Under the pieces are notes generated by a model that worked only from the letters and a program-made list of their open reading frames with translations, was not told the DNA's origin and made no database searches. DNA of 46,177 nucleotides from JADHUC01 sp964617665 (GTDB taxonomy: Bacteria; Planctomycetota; Planctomycetia; Pirellulales; Pirellulaceae): NCBI GenBank assembly GCA_964617665.1, contig CAZUAH010000039.1:1-46177 (forward strand), written 5' to 3'. The position numbers were made by a program, and so were the translations under genes. Shown here piece after piece: positions 34,464-43,439 of the stretch. Position 1 is the first letter of the stretch, and each line of letters begins with the position of its first letter.

Positions 34464-34624
34464 GAGTACAGTCCTCCTTATAGATTTGTCGGGGCACGGA
34501 CTCAAACGACAACATGCAGTTTACTCTTCATTCAGCCAACTCACAAGAACGAGACCCCTCGTAGGCGGCATTGGCGGAACAGATGGGACAGCATTGCGCG
34601 GGGCCGACTCTTGGAGTACGGCCT

Positions 34625-36394
34625 TCAGTTTTCGGCAGAGGCGTCTGCTTCCTGGGCTTCCAGCTTTTCCCTGAGAAACCGGGCACGCAGCAAGTTGCCG
34701 TGCTTTTGCGGAGAGTCGTCTAGCAACAGTTCGCTTCGCGCCTTCTGCAGGTCTCCCATCGCCTCGTAAACACGCGAGAGGTTATATCGGGCGCCGCCGG
34801 TCCAGGGGCCGTCCTCGGCCGCCTCTATAGTCCGAGTCTTCAACCATTCCAGCGCGGGTTCCAGCCGGCCTGTCTCGTAGTGAATCAGCCCCAGCCAGTA
34901 GCTCGCATTCCGTTTGGTGCGGATGACAAGCAACTTGTGCATTTCCAGTCGTCCCTGCCACTGCTGGATGTTTTCCTCTTTCTCATTGCGAACGAGGCCC
35001 ATGTGGCGTTGGATCTCCGGCGACACTGCAATCCGATTGATATCCGCATCTGGTACACGCGAAATGAAATACCTGGCCTTGGCACCGTCCTTCTGCCCCA
35101 CTTTCTCGAACTTGCCCCGAAGATGCAGTTGCCGTCCCTCGGCCAAGGGAGTCACACCATCGAAAAGCCACTCATCCAGCATCAGCCGCCTTATCAATTC
35201 CGGATCGTCTCGCGATCGTAGACCGAGCGCGATTCGGTAGACCCACGTTTCATAGGGCGTGTGCCACAAGTCGACATCGGAAATGCCGTCGCACTGGCGC
35301 AAACGTTCGGCCAGTCCCGAGGGATCGACCGACAGGATGAGTTTTTGACCGGTCGCTATCTTCGTGTGGAGCAACTTCATCCGGCGTGACAGAGCATCAG
35401 GGGAAGCGTCAATCAGCGCGACCACCTTGTCCAAGTCAGCCTTCGCCGGTGCGTACGGGTACACACTGCCGACCTCCAGTTCGCTCAGCAGGTTCTTGTC
35501 CTTGCGCACTTGCTCCAGCGTGGCGATCCCGACGCCGCCAGGTCCGGGTATCGGCAATCCCAACTCGGCGTCGAACAAGTACAGTCGATCATCAATCAAG
35601 GCAGCCGGCAGCCAAGGACGAGGTCGCGGCGTTTGGGCAGTGTCGTCCAATGCCAACATAACGACCTCGATTTGATGCTGTCGCGCGAGCTGAATGAATA
35701 CGCGTGCACGCTGCCAAGCGTCGCCGCGGCCGAACATCAGCGTCTGCCACGGATGAGTCGTGTAGCCGGGGCCGGCTGTAGCCTTCATCAGAGGCGAGAC
35801 TCCATCCGACGCCTCACTGTCGCCGTCCGCAGTCGGATACGGAAGGAGTTCGTCCAGTTGGATATTGCGAATCGTCCAGTCGAAAAGTCGTGCAGCCACG
35901 GATAGTTCGTAAGCATGCGGTTCACCCCGCGACTCCTCGACCTGCTTGAGCCAATCTTCAATTCCCAAGTCCGTTGTCTGCTGCAAGGCCCAGTCGGAAA
36001 TGCTCTGCATCCACGACGCTTCGCGCAGGAAGAACACGTCTTCGGTTGTGAACTCGTCTTTCGAAAGTTGTCTTAAGCGCGGAATCTCTCGCAGATTGGC
36101 GGGCAGATCCGCGACCATGGGATCTTCCTTCCATTGGACGCCTTTGTCCAAGCCCTCTGTCCAGCGGTTCAAGTGATATGCCGTTTGGAGCATTCCCTCT
36201 TGCGTGTCGAATTCCTCAAGACGGCCAAGATAGTCCATGGCCAGCGATAGATGATCCTGTTTCGGTGTGATGCCTCCCGCCACCGGGCCTTTACCAGCGG
36301 GTCTGGGCTGTTTTTGACATCCCAGCATCAGCAGCGTAACCGCCGACAAACATGTGACGGCGACAATAATTGGGGCGAGTATTCTACGATTCAT
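34625..36394 (-). CDS. TPR-containing lipoprotein, planctomycete conserved protein
   Basis: A 589-residue protein with a lipoprotein signal (LLMLGC, Cys 26), so it is anchored in a membrane. A transglutaminase-like segment is possible in the middle (GDAWQRARVFIQLARQHQ, about 226-243, followed by a beta-hairpin-rich part), although the catalytic triad is not obvious. The C-terminus (about 490-589) has TPR-like helices (GARYNLSRVYEAMGDLQKAR). It lies 42 bp after kdsA on the same strand and is probably co-transcribed. Function unknown. Confidence 0.7.
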   Translation of the reverse strand: MNRRILAPIIVAVTCLSAVTLLMLGCQKQPRPAGKGPVAGGITPKQDHLSLAMDYLGRLEEFDTQEGMLQTAYHLNRWTEGLDKGVQWKEDPMVADLPANLREIPRLRQLSKDEFTTEDVFFLREASWMQSISDWALQQTTDLGIEDWLKQVEESRGEPHAYELSVAARLFDWTIRNIQLDELLPYPTADGDSEASDGVSPLMKATAGPGYTTHPWQTLMFGRGDAWQRARVFIQLARQHQIEVVMLALDDTAQTPRPRPWLPAALIDDRLYLFDAELGLPIPGPGGVGIATLEQVRKDKNLLSELEVGSVYPYAPAKADLDKVVALIDASPDALSRRMKLLHTKIATGQKLILSVDPSGLAERLRQCDGISDVDLWHTPYETWVYRIALGLRSRDDPELIRRLMLDEWLFDGVTPLAEGRQLHLRGKFEKVGQKDGAKARYFISRVPDADINRIAVSPEIQRHMGLVRNEKEENIQQWQGRLEMHKLLVIRTKRNASYWLGLIHYETGRLEPALEWLKTRTIEAAEDGPWTGGARYNLSRVYEAMGDLQKARSELLLDDSPQKHGNLLRARFLREKLEAQEADASAEN

Positions 36395-36436
36395 TACGAG
36401 TTGTACACTCCAAAGTGAAAGATCCGCACGCAGCCG

Positions 36437-37285
36437 TCAGCCATCAAAGCTCTCGACAGTCTCACGGATTTTGACAATGCGTTCCAGTAGCCCGGCAAAT
36501 TGGCCCAGGGGCACCATGTTGGGACCGTCGCTGAGCGCCGCGTCCGGCTCGGGATGCGTCTCAAAGAATAATCCGTCCAAGCCAACCGCAGTCGCCGCCC
36601 GAGCCAGTGGTTCGACCATCTCGCGTTTTCCGCCGGTGGTGCCGCCCAGCCCGCCTGGCTCCTGGACACTGTGAGTAGCGTCGAAGACGACTGGCGTTCC
36701 AAGCTCGCCCATTTGCGGCAAGGCTTTCATGTCGTTCACCAGTCGCCCGTACCCGAAAAACGAGCCGCGTTCGCACAACAACACATTCCCGCATTCCGAC
36801 GCCACCAACTTGTCGACCACGTTTTTCATATCCCACGGCGCCATGAACTGCCCCTTCTTGACATTAACCGCGCGGCCAGTGCGAGCGGCAGAAACAAGCA
36901 GGTCTGTTTGACGCGCTAGAAAAGCCGGAATTTGTAGCAACTCGCACACTTCAGCGACGGGTGCCGCCTGATGTGCTTCGTGAATGTCCGTAGTGACAGG
37001 CACACCAACCTGTTCTCTCACCTTGGCCAAGATACGCAGCCCTTTTTCGAGCCCCGGACCTCGGTACGAGTCGATGCTGGTCCGGTTCGCTTTGTCGAAT
37101 GACGCTTTGAACACGAATTGCAGTGGCAGCGTTGACACGATCTCCTTGAGTCGCTCGGCAATGGAAAGCGTCAGTGCTTCGTTTTCTATCACGCAAGGTC
37201 CGGCGATCAGCAGCAGGCTCTGCCCTTTGCCGCATTGATATGGTCCGACAGTCGCTGGGTTGTTGGGCACCGTTTCGTTTCCCAT
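36437..37285 (-). CDS. kdsA: 3-deoxy-8-phosphooctulonate synthase
   Basis: A 282-residue protein recognisable throughout as Kdo-8-phosphate synthase, which joins arabinose-5-phosphate and phosphoenolpyruvate for the Kdo of lipopolysaccharide. Diagnostic segments: IAGPCVIENE, FKASFDKANRTS, GVPVTTDIHE, QIPAFLARQTDLL, VNVKKGQFMAPWDM and ERGSFFGYGRLVNDM. The length is normal for the family. It lies 8 nt after the lipid-kinase gene, so both are likely one transcript. It is evidence for an LPS-type outer membrane. Confidence 0.95.
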   Translation of the reverse strand: MGNETVPNNPATVGPYQCGKGQSLLLIAGPCVIENEALTLSIAERLKEIVSTLPLQFVFKASFDKANRTSIDSYRGPGLEKGLRILAKVREQVGVPVTTDIHEAHQAAPVAEVCELLQIPAFLARQTDLLVSAARTGRAVNVKKGQFMAPWDMKNVVDKLVASECGNVLLCERGSFFGYGRLVNDMKALPQMGELGTPVVFDATHSVQEPGGLGGTTGGKREMVEPLARAATAVGLDGLFFETHPEPDAALSDGPNMVPLGQFAGLLERIVKIRETVESFDG

Positions 37286-37293
37286 ACGAGTCT

Positions 37294-38253
37294 CTATTTC
37301 TTGCCGGCCTGCCAGCCTTCCGGGACGAGCAGCGTCAACCGTTGCGGTAATACTTCGATATCGACCGGTAAATGGCCGCCAATATCGCCGTCAACTTGGT
37401 ACGGAACCTGGGCGTCCGATTCGATACGGATCTTCCGGGCTCGTCGCGTCACGCAGTCGTCCCAGTTCTCGTGGCGTTTCATGATCACGCCGGTCAAGTA
37501 TTTCAGTCCCTTCCAAAGCGATCCCTCTTTGAACGTACACACGTCCAGGTTGCCATCGGTTCCGACGGCATCAGGTGCAATGCCCAGCCCCATGGCATAA
37601 CACGGCAGATTCACCACAAATGACCATTTGGCGATGATTTGCGGTTCCGCAGTAGCCGACTCCTCCTCTAGATCCAAGTATATCCGCAGTTCGGGATACT
37701 CATAACTACGGATCATTTCGAAGATTGGTTTTACGTAAGCGCGCCTGCGGATGTGACCACTGCGATTCTGCTCGACGCGCTGCACGACCGCAGCGTCGAA
37801 TCCAGCGCTCAGCATAAGCAGCATGATACGTTCGTTGGCCTGGGCCGCATCCAGGCGGACAAAGGCGCCACGCTTGATAATCTCGCAGATCCTCGCCGGC
37901 TCGGCTCTCAGTTTCAGGTATTTGGCCAGGAGGTTTTCCGTGCCGAGCGGCAGCACGATCACGGGGGCCCCCGGAGGAGTTCGGTTGACAACCAGCGAAA
38001 CCGTTCCATCGCCGCCCGCCGCTACTACCGCACGGAGCGTACCGTTTTCCAGTTTCGCCGCTGCCGTCTCCGCCAAATGATCGATATCGGGTGGGATTTC
38101 GACCTGGTATCCCGACTCTCGCAGCGTCCCGGCAGTCTGGTCGACAATCGTCTGGCTGGACCGCGCACCGGCTTTCGGATTCACCGAAATAAGTACGTCA
38201 GTCGCCTCATCTGGCAGATGGCTGACTCGATTGTCCGCTTTCGATGTGTCCAT
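37294..38253 (-). CDS. Diacylglycerol/sphingosine-kinase-family lipid kinase (YegS-like)
   Basis: A 319-residue protein of the DAGK catalytic-domain family. Motifs: ISVNPKAGA (nucleotide loop, about 17-25), AAGGDGTVSLVVN (about 72-84) and LPLGTENLLAKYL (about 92-104), followed by SAGFDAAVVQRVE. A TTG at 38271 would add six residues; ATG 38253 is preferred. Substrates in this family include diacylglycerol, phosphatidylglycerol-type lipids and sphingoid bases, and cannot be told apart here. It is immediately upstream of kdsA. Confidence 0.85.
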   Translation of the reverse strand: MDTSKADNRVSHLPDEATDVLISVNPKAGARSSQTIVDQTAGTLRESGYQVEIPPDIDHLAETAAAKLENGTLRAVVAAGGDGTVSLVVNRTPPGAPVIVLPLGTENLLAKYLKLRAEPARICEIIKRGAFVRLDAAQANERIMLLMLSAGFDAAVVQRVEQNRSGHIRRRAYVKPIFEMIRSYEYPELRIYLDLEEESATAEPQIIAKWSFVVNLPCYAMGLGIAPDAVGTDGNLDVCTFKEGSLWKGLKYLTGVIMKRHENWDDCVTRRARKIRIESDAQVPYQVDGDIGGHLPVDIEVLPQRLTLLVPEGWQAGKK

Positions 38254-38277
38254 GTGTCCACTGTGTCGCAAACGTGA

Positions 38278-38652
38278 TCAGCGCCGAGCTGTTTTGCTAC
38301 ACCCGAAAGTCCCGTTTGTAGCAAATTGAAACATCTGAGCCTGTCGACAGGTTTCTGGCCGGCCCTCGTATGTTATTCCGCCGACGAGAGAAACGGAATG
38401 TCAGTTTCTCAAGTTGTTTGTGAGACAGAAGTTAGGAGATCGATCGTGGTTTTCCGCCAGACGAACAACGGGCTGGCACGCGGCGTGCTTAGAACAAGTG
38501 CGTCAGTCTATTCCAAGATCTGGCCCGCGGGGTCTTTGACGAGTAATTTTGCCGAGTGGTTTGCCTTGCCCCTGGCCATTCTGCTTGCCAAAAACGTTTT
38601 TGGCGCGTCAAAGACCCCCGTTTTTTTGCGCGCTGTGCGTTGTCTCCATCAA
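38278..38652. other. Spacer with strong plus-strand terminator; possible ncRNA
   Basis: About 375 bp between two minus-strand genes. I see no protein-coding gene. It ends on the plus strand in the terminator-like structure at 38529-38627. Because no plus-strand gene is present, this stretch may encode a small RNA, but no known RNA family was recognised. Confidence 0.4.
38529..38627 (+). terminator. Compound hairpin with T7 tail on the plus strand
   Basis: Perfect 13-nt inverted arms GGGGTCTTTGACG (38529-38541) and CGTCAAAGACCCC (38606-38618) enclose a perfect palindrome, GCCAAAAACGTTTTTGGC (38587-38604). Seven T residues follow at 38621-38627. The T-run is on the plus strand, so it would stop plus-strand transcription. 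Confidence 0.6.
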
Positions 38653-40203
38653 TCAGAGAGCTGCCGCGGAGATGTCGTAGTACATCAGCATTGTGACAAT
38701 TCCCGTTGCGCCAATCACCAGAAATGCCAGTAACAGTTGTTTGAATAGGCCGCGGTGGCCCAGGAACAGAACCAGAAACAGCTTCATGAATGTGTTGGAT
38801 AGCGCACCCAGCACGAGATTGAAACTAGCCCAGTCGAGGGTGATGAAACCAGCCTGTTGATCATTGCTTACCGAAAAGGCAATTGCATCAGCATCAGTCA
38901 GACCGCTGACGATCGCCACCAACGGCAACCACTGTACACCTAGGTATCTAGTCGCCAGCCGCGTGACCATCAGGGTTGTCGCAAAGATAAGTCCAAACTT
39001 CAGCGCCGCCCCGAGGCTGAACGGGTTTGCCAGTTGAAGCGATTCGGTTCCGGCCGATTCGGACTTCGAGCGGAAGAAGTAGAACGCGGCAACGACAAAA
39101 CCGGCGCCCCCCATCACGCACAACGGCACGGCGATGTTCTTCATCAACGCTTGATTCACAAACGCGATCTGTATGATCAGCCGCGGGAACATGACCGACG
39201 AGGCGAGGATAACGGCTACGGCAAAGTACCGGTTCCATGCGGGTGTTTCGAGGCTGCGTTTTGCAAAACTCAGCGTCGTTACCGTGCTGGACGCCAAACC
39301 GCCAACCAGTCCCGTCAGGCCGATACCCGCGCTGCTACCCAGTACTTTCACCAGCACGTATCCCACGAAGCTGATGAACGAAACCAGGACCACGATCAGC
39401 CAGACCTTGTAGGGCACGACCGCTTCAAGCATCGTCGACAGAAACTCAATTCCTACTTCGGCTCGAAGCTGCGTGTCGGCCGTCAGTTGCTGAAGATAAT
39501 CGCCCTGGTAGGTTGCAGTCATGCGGCCGGGTGCGGTGCTTGCGACCGTCAGCGTTCCCAGCGATCGGCCACGACTATCGTAGATGTCCACTTCATCACC
39601 AACGCGGTAACTCTGGCCAGCAACCAACTCGACCGACACGTCTGCCGACTCGTCAGTGGGAATCACCTTGCCCATTGGCAAGGTCAGGTAACCGCTCAGC
39701 GCCTGGTTTGGCAGAATCGGCAGAATGATGAACGTGATGACCAGCAGCTTCAAAGTGGCTTCGAGTTCATATCGCTTTATATGGCTGCGGAACTCGCTAA
39801 GCGCCTGCTTCTTGGACAACACGACGAGAATGATGATCGCCAACGCGATCGACAGGGTGACTTGTTCTTCGGCCACAAGCACGCCGAGGAAGAACGTAAG
39901 TACGCCCGCGATCTCTGTAGTAATGCCCACGTCCTGCTCGCCGCCGGCACGATGTCGGGCCCAGTAGCCGGAAAGCAATAGAACAACAACGCCCAACAGT
40001 CCCAGAATCACGATCCAACCATTTGTGAGCTGCTGGGCCGTGACAGCACAGACCGCCCCAAAGAGAGCGAAGAGAACGAAATCCCGCAGACCAGTTGCCT
40101 TCGGCTGGTCGGCGGTCATTTCGCGTTCAAGTCCGATCAAGAAGCCCAAGACGGCGGCCAGACCGAACTTGATGAAGTAATCTAGCAGAACCGTATCTTG
40201 CAT
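38653..40203 (-). CDS. MgtC/SapB and DUF4010 integral membrane protein
   Basis: A 516-residue multi-spanning inner-membrane protein. The N-terminal part (about 10-150) is MgtC/SapB-like (FGLAAVLGFLIGLEREMT is the usual opening). The C-terminal part (about 255-510) is DUF4010-like, with FVGYVLVKVLGSS, GLVGGLASSTVTTLSFAK and GLTDADAIAFS. A soluble insert of about 80 residues (170-250) contains a small beta domain. About a dozen hydrophobic helices are visible. Transport function is suspected for the family but not established. Its end borders the plus-strand terminator-like element. Confidence 0.85.
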   Translation of the reverse strand: MQDTVLLDYFIKFGLAAVLGFLIGLEREMTADQPKATGLRDFVLFALFGAVCAVTAQQLTNGWIVILGLLGVVVLLLSGYWARHRAGGEQDVGITTEIAGVLTFFLGVLVAEEQVTLSIALAIIILVVLSKKQALSEFRSHIKRYELEATLKLLVITFIILPILPNQALSGYLTLPMGKVIPTDESADVSVELVAGQSYRVGDEVDIYDSRGRSLGTLTVASTAPGRMTATYQGDYLQQLTADTQLRAEVGIEFLSTMLEAVVPYKVWLIVVLVSFISFVGYVLVKVLGSSAGIGLTGLVGGLASSTVTTLSFAKRSLETPAWNRYFAVAVILASSVMFPRLIIQIAFVNQALMKNIAVPLCVMGGAGFVVAAFYFFRSKSESAGTESLQLANPFSLGAALKFGLIFATTLMVTRLATRYLGVQWLPLVAIVSGLTDADAIAFSVSNDQQAGFITLDWASFNLVLGALSNTFMKLFLVLFLGHRGLFKQLLLAFLVIGATGIVTMLMYYDISAAAL

Positions 40204-40431
40204 TGGGAAAACAACTCGGCAATGGAAAGCGAACGTTTCGTGGCATTACCCTATTTCGAAGTGTAGCCCGAGCCTACGGAAAACCAACACCCACGTGACA
40301 TTTAGGGCGAGATGGCTTGTGCCGATTTGCGACCACGGAATTCAAAACGCGTTGTCCTCGCATTCCACTTCATCGTTACATCTTGACAAATCTGCATGCT
40401 AGATTGTTCAAGTAGGCGTCGGTGGTGCTTT

Positions 40432-40461
40432 TTGTCGCCTTTTCTCCATGAAGGCGTATAA
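40432..40461 (+). promoter_or_regulatory. Candidate sigma70-type promoter for the DUF1571 gene
   Basis: A perfect -10 box, TATAAT, at 40456-40461 with TTGTCG at 40432-40437 and 18-nt spacing. It lies 36 nt before ATG 40498. A TTGACA upstream at 40383 is too far away to pair with it. Confidence 0.5.
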
Positions 40462-40497
40462 TTCCCTCCGCGTTTGGTCCTTACGGAAGGTAACACC

Positions 40498-41355
40498 ATG
40501 GTTCGTATTCACGCCGTAGTTCTCACGGCTCTGTTCGCTCAAACCGTTTTGGCCGAAACGCCAACGGACGACCACCCTTTGCTTCCTGTTCTGCGAATGG
40601 CCTTCGATGCATATCAGCACATAGACGGAGAGGTCGACGATTACACCTGCGTACTGACCAAACGCGAGCGAGTTAATGGATACTTGCGGGGGCACGAGAT
40701 GATGTTCGTCAAGGTCCGCCACCAGCAGGTCGAAAACGGTCGGGTCGTGACTCCGCTCAGCGTCTATCTTCGTTTTCTCAGCCCGGCAAAAGTCAAAGGC
40801 CGTGAGGTCTTGTACGTACATGGGAAGAACGACGGAATGTTGATCGTGCGGAACGGAGGGACGCGGTTCGCCTACATCACGACCGCAGTCGCACCGGACA
40901 GCCCCGCGGCCTCGCAGGACAACCGGTATCCGATCACGGAGATCGGGATCAAAAACCTCACTCGTCGCCTGATCGAAAACGGCGAAGACGAATTGCAGCA
41001 CAAAGACGTCACCGTCCGAACAGTGCCGGGAGCGAAAATCAACAACCGGCCATGTTCGTTGATACAAGTCTCGCATCCGAAACGACGCGAAGGGTTGCCG
41101 TATCAATTCGCTCGCATCTTCGTCGATGACGAATTGAGATTGCCGGTCCGCTATTCCGCGTACGATTGGCCTGCGGAAGAAGGCGGGAAACCGCAGTTGA
41201 TCGAGGAATATACCTACACGCATTTCAAGACGAACGTAGGGTTGACCGACTGGGACTTTGATCACAGGAATGAGAAATACCAATTCCTGAAGAGCTTTAG
41301 CCCCAGCCGCGCGCAGGCGAGTCGGACCGTTCGGTCTGACCGAGTCGGCGGATGA
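40498..41355 (+). CDS. DUF1571-family secreted protein
   Basis: A 285-residue protein; ATG 40498 is chosen with GGAAGG 7 nt upstream and a signal peptide ending VLAE. The body matches the planctomycete DUF1571 family: DDYTCVLTKRERVNG, MMFVKVRHQ, VYLRFLSPAKVKGREVLYV and NRYPITEIGIKNLTRRLIE. Its role is unknown; the fold may be LolA-like, handling lipid or lipoproteins in the periplasm, but that is speculation. The rdgB gene follows after 97 bp. Confidence 0.85.
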   Translation: MVRIHAVVLTALFAQTVLAETPTDDHPLLPVLRMAFDAYQHIDGEVDDYTCVLTKRERVNGYLRGHEMMFVKVRHQQVENGRVVTPLSVYLRFLSPAKVKGREVLYVHGKNDGMLIVRNGGTRFAYITTAVAPDSPAASQDNRYPITEIGIKNLTRRLIENGEDELQHKDVTVRTVPGAKINNRPCSLIQVSHPKRREGLPYQFARIFVDDELRLPVRYSAYDWPAEEGGKPQLIEEYTYTHFKTNVGLTDWDFDHRNEKYQFLKSFSPSRAQASRTVRSDRVGG

Positions 41356-41365
41356 ACCTCTCCAA

Positions 41366-41386
41366 GTTTCAGTGTTCAGGTTTCAG
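41366..41386 (+). repeat. Heptanucleotide tandem repeat (GTTTCAG-type)
   Basis: Three 7-mers GTTTCAG, TGTTCAG, GTTTCAG. They are followed after about 20 nt by a degenerate run (CTACACC, TGACACT, CTAAAAC). It occupies the leader just upstream of rdgB, where a ribosome-binding site would be looked for; none is visible. Confidence 0.65.
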
Positions 41387-41452
41387 CATGTGCCGCCCTC
41401 TAGCCCTACACCTGACACTCTAAAACTCTCCTTCAACTCAAGATTTGATCCA

Positions 41453-42085
41453 ATGTCTTCTAATCGCATCCTGGTACTAGGCACGCACAATCGCAAGAAG
41501 GGAAAGGAGCTGGAGCGGCTTCTCGCCCCCTACAGATTCCAGCTGAAGACGCTTGCGGATTTTCCCGACGCTATCGAAGTGGTCGAAGATGGCGATTCAT
41601 TTGCTGCAAACGCCACGAAGAAGGCCGTCGAGCAATCGCGTCACTTGGGTCACTGGCTGATCGGCGAGGACAGCGGATTGGAGGTAGATGCGCTGGATGG
41701 TGCACCCGGCATCTACTCGGCCCGTTACACGGGCGAGGATGCAAACGACAAATCGAACAACGAATATCTCCTGGAGCAGTTGGGGGACACACCCCTTGCA
41801 CAGCGCACGGCGCATTACACCTGTCACATCACGTTGGCTGACCCAAGCGGCAACGTCCGAGCCGATTGCGAGGCCCGCTGTCATGGTCGGATCGCCACGG
41901 AGCCCCACGGCTCGTCGGGATTTGGCTACGATCCGTTGTTCGAAGTCGTCGAGTATCATCGAACGTTCGCGGAACTCGGCGAAACCGTCAAATCGGTTCT
42001 GAGCCACCGATCACGAGCCATCGGGCACGTTTTGCCACAAATCTTAGCCTTGGCCGATTCCGGAGAATGGCCCGAGGGGAATTGA
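41453..42085 (+). CDS. rdgB: RdgB/HAM1-family (d)ITP/XTP pyrophosphatase
   Basis: A 210-residue protein. ATG 41453 (MSSNRILVLGTHN) fits the usual family start. It hydrolyses non-canonical purine nucleoside triphosphates (dITP, XTP) to monophosphates. Motifs: LGTHNRKKGKELE (substrate/phosphate loop), EDSGLEVDALDGAPGIYSAR split by the catalytic acidic residues, and GSSGFGYDPLF near the C-terminus. The upstream part of the open frame (from 41372) is heptad-repeat leader. No Shine-Dalgarno is seen. Confidence 0.95.
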   Translation: MSSNRILVLGTHNRKKGKELERLLAPYRFQLKTLADFPDAIEVVEDGDSFAANATKKAVEQSRHLGHWLIGEDSGLEVDALDGAPGIYSARYTGEDANDKSNNEYLLEQLGDTPLAQRTAHYTCHITLADPSGNVRADCEARCHGRIATEPHGSSGFGYDPLFEVVEYHRTFAELGETVKSVLSHRSRAIGHVLPQILALADSGEWPEGN

Positions 42086-42166
42086 ACGGGATCACCGGCT
42101 GCTAAGCGTCGGGCCCTTTCTCACCGACGAATTCCACTTGATACAGCCGTCCTCCATACCGTCCGC

Positions 42167-43423
42167 CTAGGCCTTCAGACCATCGAGGTCGACCTCCAAT
42201 CGTTCGTTGGCTTTCAATAATTCCTCCATGGTCATGCGGCCTTTACGAAGGCATGCTTCGCGGGCCAGGATCGTGGCCAAGCAACTGTCGATTGCCATGC
42301 GCACCGTGTCGTTCGTGAAGTTCGCTTCCGTGATGTTCTTGTGAAAGGTCGCGATATTGCGGGTCGCTCCCGCCGCGTACAGGTTGTCGATACTGCCGCC
42401 CCCGTAGTGCCCTTTGCCGCCGCGAATCAGTGCGCGTCCTCCGTAGCCGATGATCATATAAGCTTCACCCAAGAACTCGCACGTGGCCAGGGGATCGCTA
42501 GGGCCTGTGAGGCCGCGAGCATGGCGGCCCGTGTGGTTCCAGATCAAACCGTCGTCGAACTCATAGGTAATTCCGTACATGTCATGGCTGTCGCCGTGCG
42601 GATTGGCGCGGGCGACACGCGAAATCCCAACGGCCGCTACCGGTTTCTTGTCCAAGACCCACATCATGGCCTGTATTGGATGGATGCACGCATTGACGTG
42701 ATAGCTGCCGCCAATCGCCACATCGTTCACCCAAACCAAGGACCGTAGCCTGCTTTCAATGGAGTTTGTCAACGGCGGGTCGCCAAAAAGTCCGCCATAA
42801 TAAAAACTCTTGACGATCCCCAACCTGCCCAATGCTCCATCGCAAAAGCGTTTGGCGCATTCGATAACATGCGGATCAGTAGGCATTTGGTAGTCGACCA
42901 GGAAGCAACGTTTTTGATCCGTGGCTGTCTTGGCAGCGGCCTCGACCTGCAGGCAACCCGGCACATCCACGGCCACCGGCTTGGCCATATAGACATGAAG
43001 GCCCGCGTCGACCGCAGCCTGGACATGCTCGGGAAAGAAGTACGGCGGCGTTTCCAGCGCCACTGCCTCGACGCCGCTTTCGATCAACTTCCGATATCCC
43101 GACAAGCCCGAGAAGCGGCGCGCTTTGTCGACACCCAGAGCATCCCCGGCAGCATCCGCCACTTCTTGGAAATAGTCGGCTACAGCGTGCATCTCGTAGC
43201 CGCCGTGTTTTTGAAAGAGGCCAGCAATCCATTTGCCACGACCACCACAGCCAACCACGCCCAGTTTGATCTTGCGACTCGACGCTGCGGGATCCGCGGA
43301 TTCGCCGCACACCGCGTTCGGTACTACCACGGCCGCAGCCGTCGCAGCAGTACCCGCGATGAAACTGCGGCGGCCAATAGTCTCGGTGCGATTGTGCGTT
43401 GGGTCAGTTTTGGGTTGGCTCAT
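42167..43423 (-). CDS. Tat-exported Gfo/Idh/MocA-family oxidoreductase
   Basis: A 418-residue protein. ATG 43423 has CAGGAGAA upstream and begins a Tat signal (G-R-R-S-F-I at about 17-22). A Rossmann fold opens with VVGCGGRGKW, and the family lysine is in YMAKPVAVD. No EKP Glu is present. The final part (GGGSIDNLYAAGATRNI) is as in related planctomycete proteins. It lies 16 bp after the DUF1961 gene, so the two probably act on the same substrate, perhaps a sugar released from a polysaccharide. Confidence 0.8.
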   Translation of the reverse strand: MSQPKTDPTHNRTETIGRRSFIAGTAATAAAVVVPNAVCGESADPAASSRKIKLGVVGCGGRGKWIAGLFQKHGGYEMHAVADYFQEVADAAGDALGVDKARRFSGLSGYRKLIESGVEAVALETPPYFFPEHVQAAVDAGLHVYMAKPVAVDVPGCLQVEAAAKTATDQKRCFLVDYQMPTDPHVIECAKRFCDGALGRLGIVKSFYYGGLFGDPPLTNSIESRLRSLVWVNDVAIGGSYHVNACIHPIQAMMWVLDKKPVAAVGISRVARANPHGDSHDMYGITYEFDDGLIWNHTGRHARGLTGPSDPLATCEFLGEAYMIIGYGGRALIRGGKGHYGGGSIDNLYAAGATRNIATFHKNITEANFTNDTVRMAIDSCLATILAREACLRKGRMTMEELLKANERLEVDLDGLKA

Positions 43424-43439
43424 GGATTTCTCCTGGTTT

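Noticed and set aside
40383..40405. TTGACA...TAGATT as a promoter
   Set aside because: The spacing is only 11 nt; the TATAAT at 40456 with TTGTCG is a better candidate.
40408..41283. 291-codon minus-strand open frame opposite the DUF1571 gene
   Set aside because: The plus-strand frame has a signal peptide, ribosome-binding site, promoter box and clear DUF1571 motifs; the minus frame has none.
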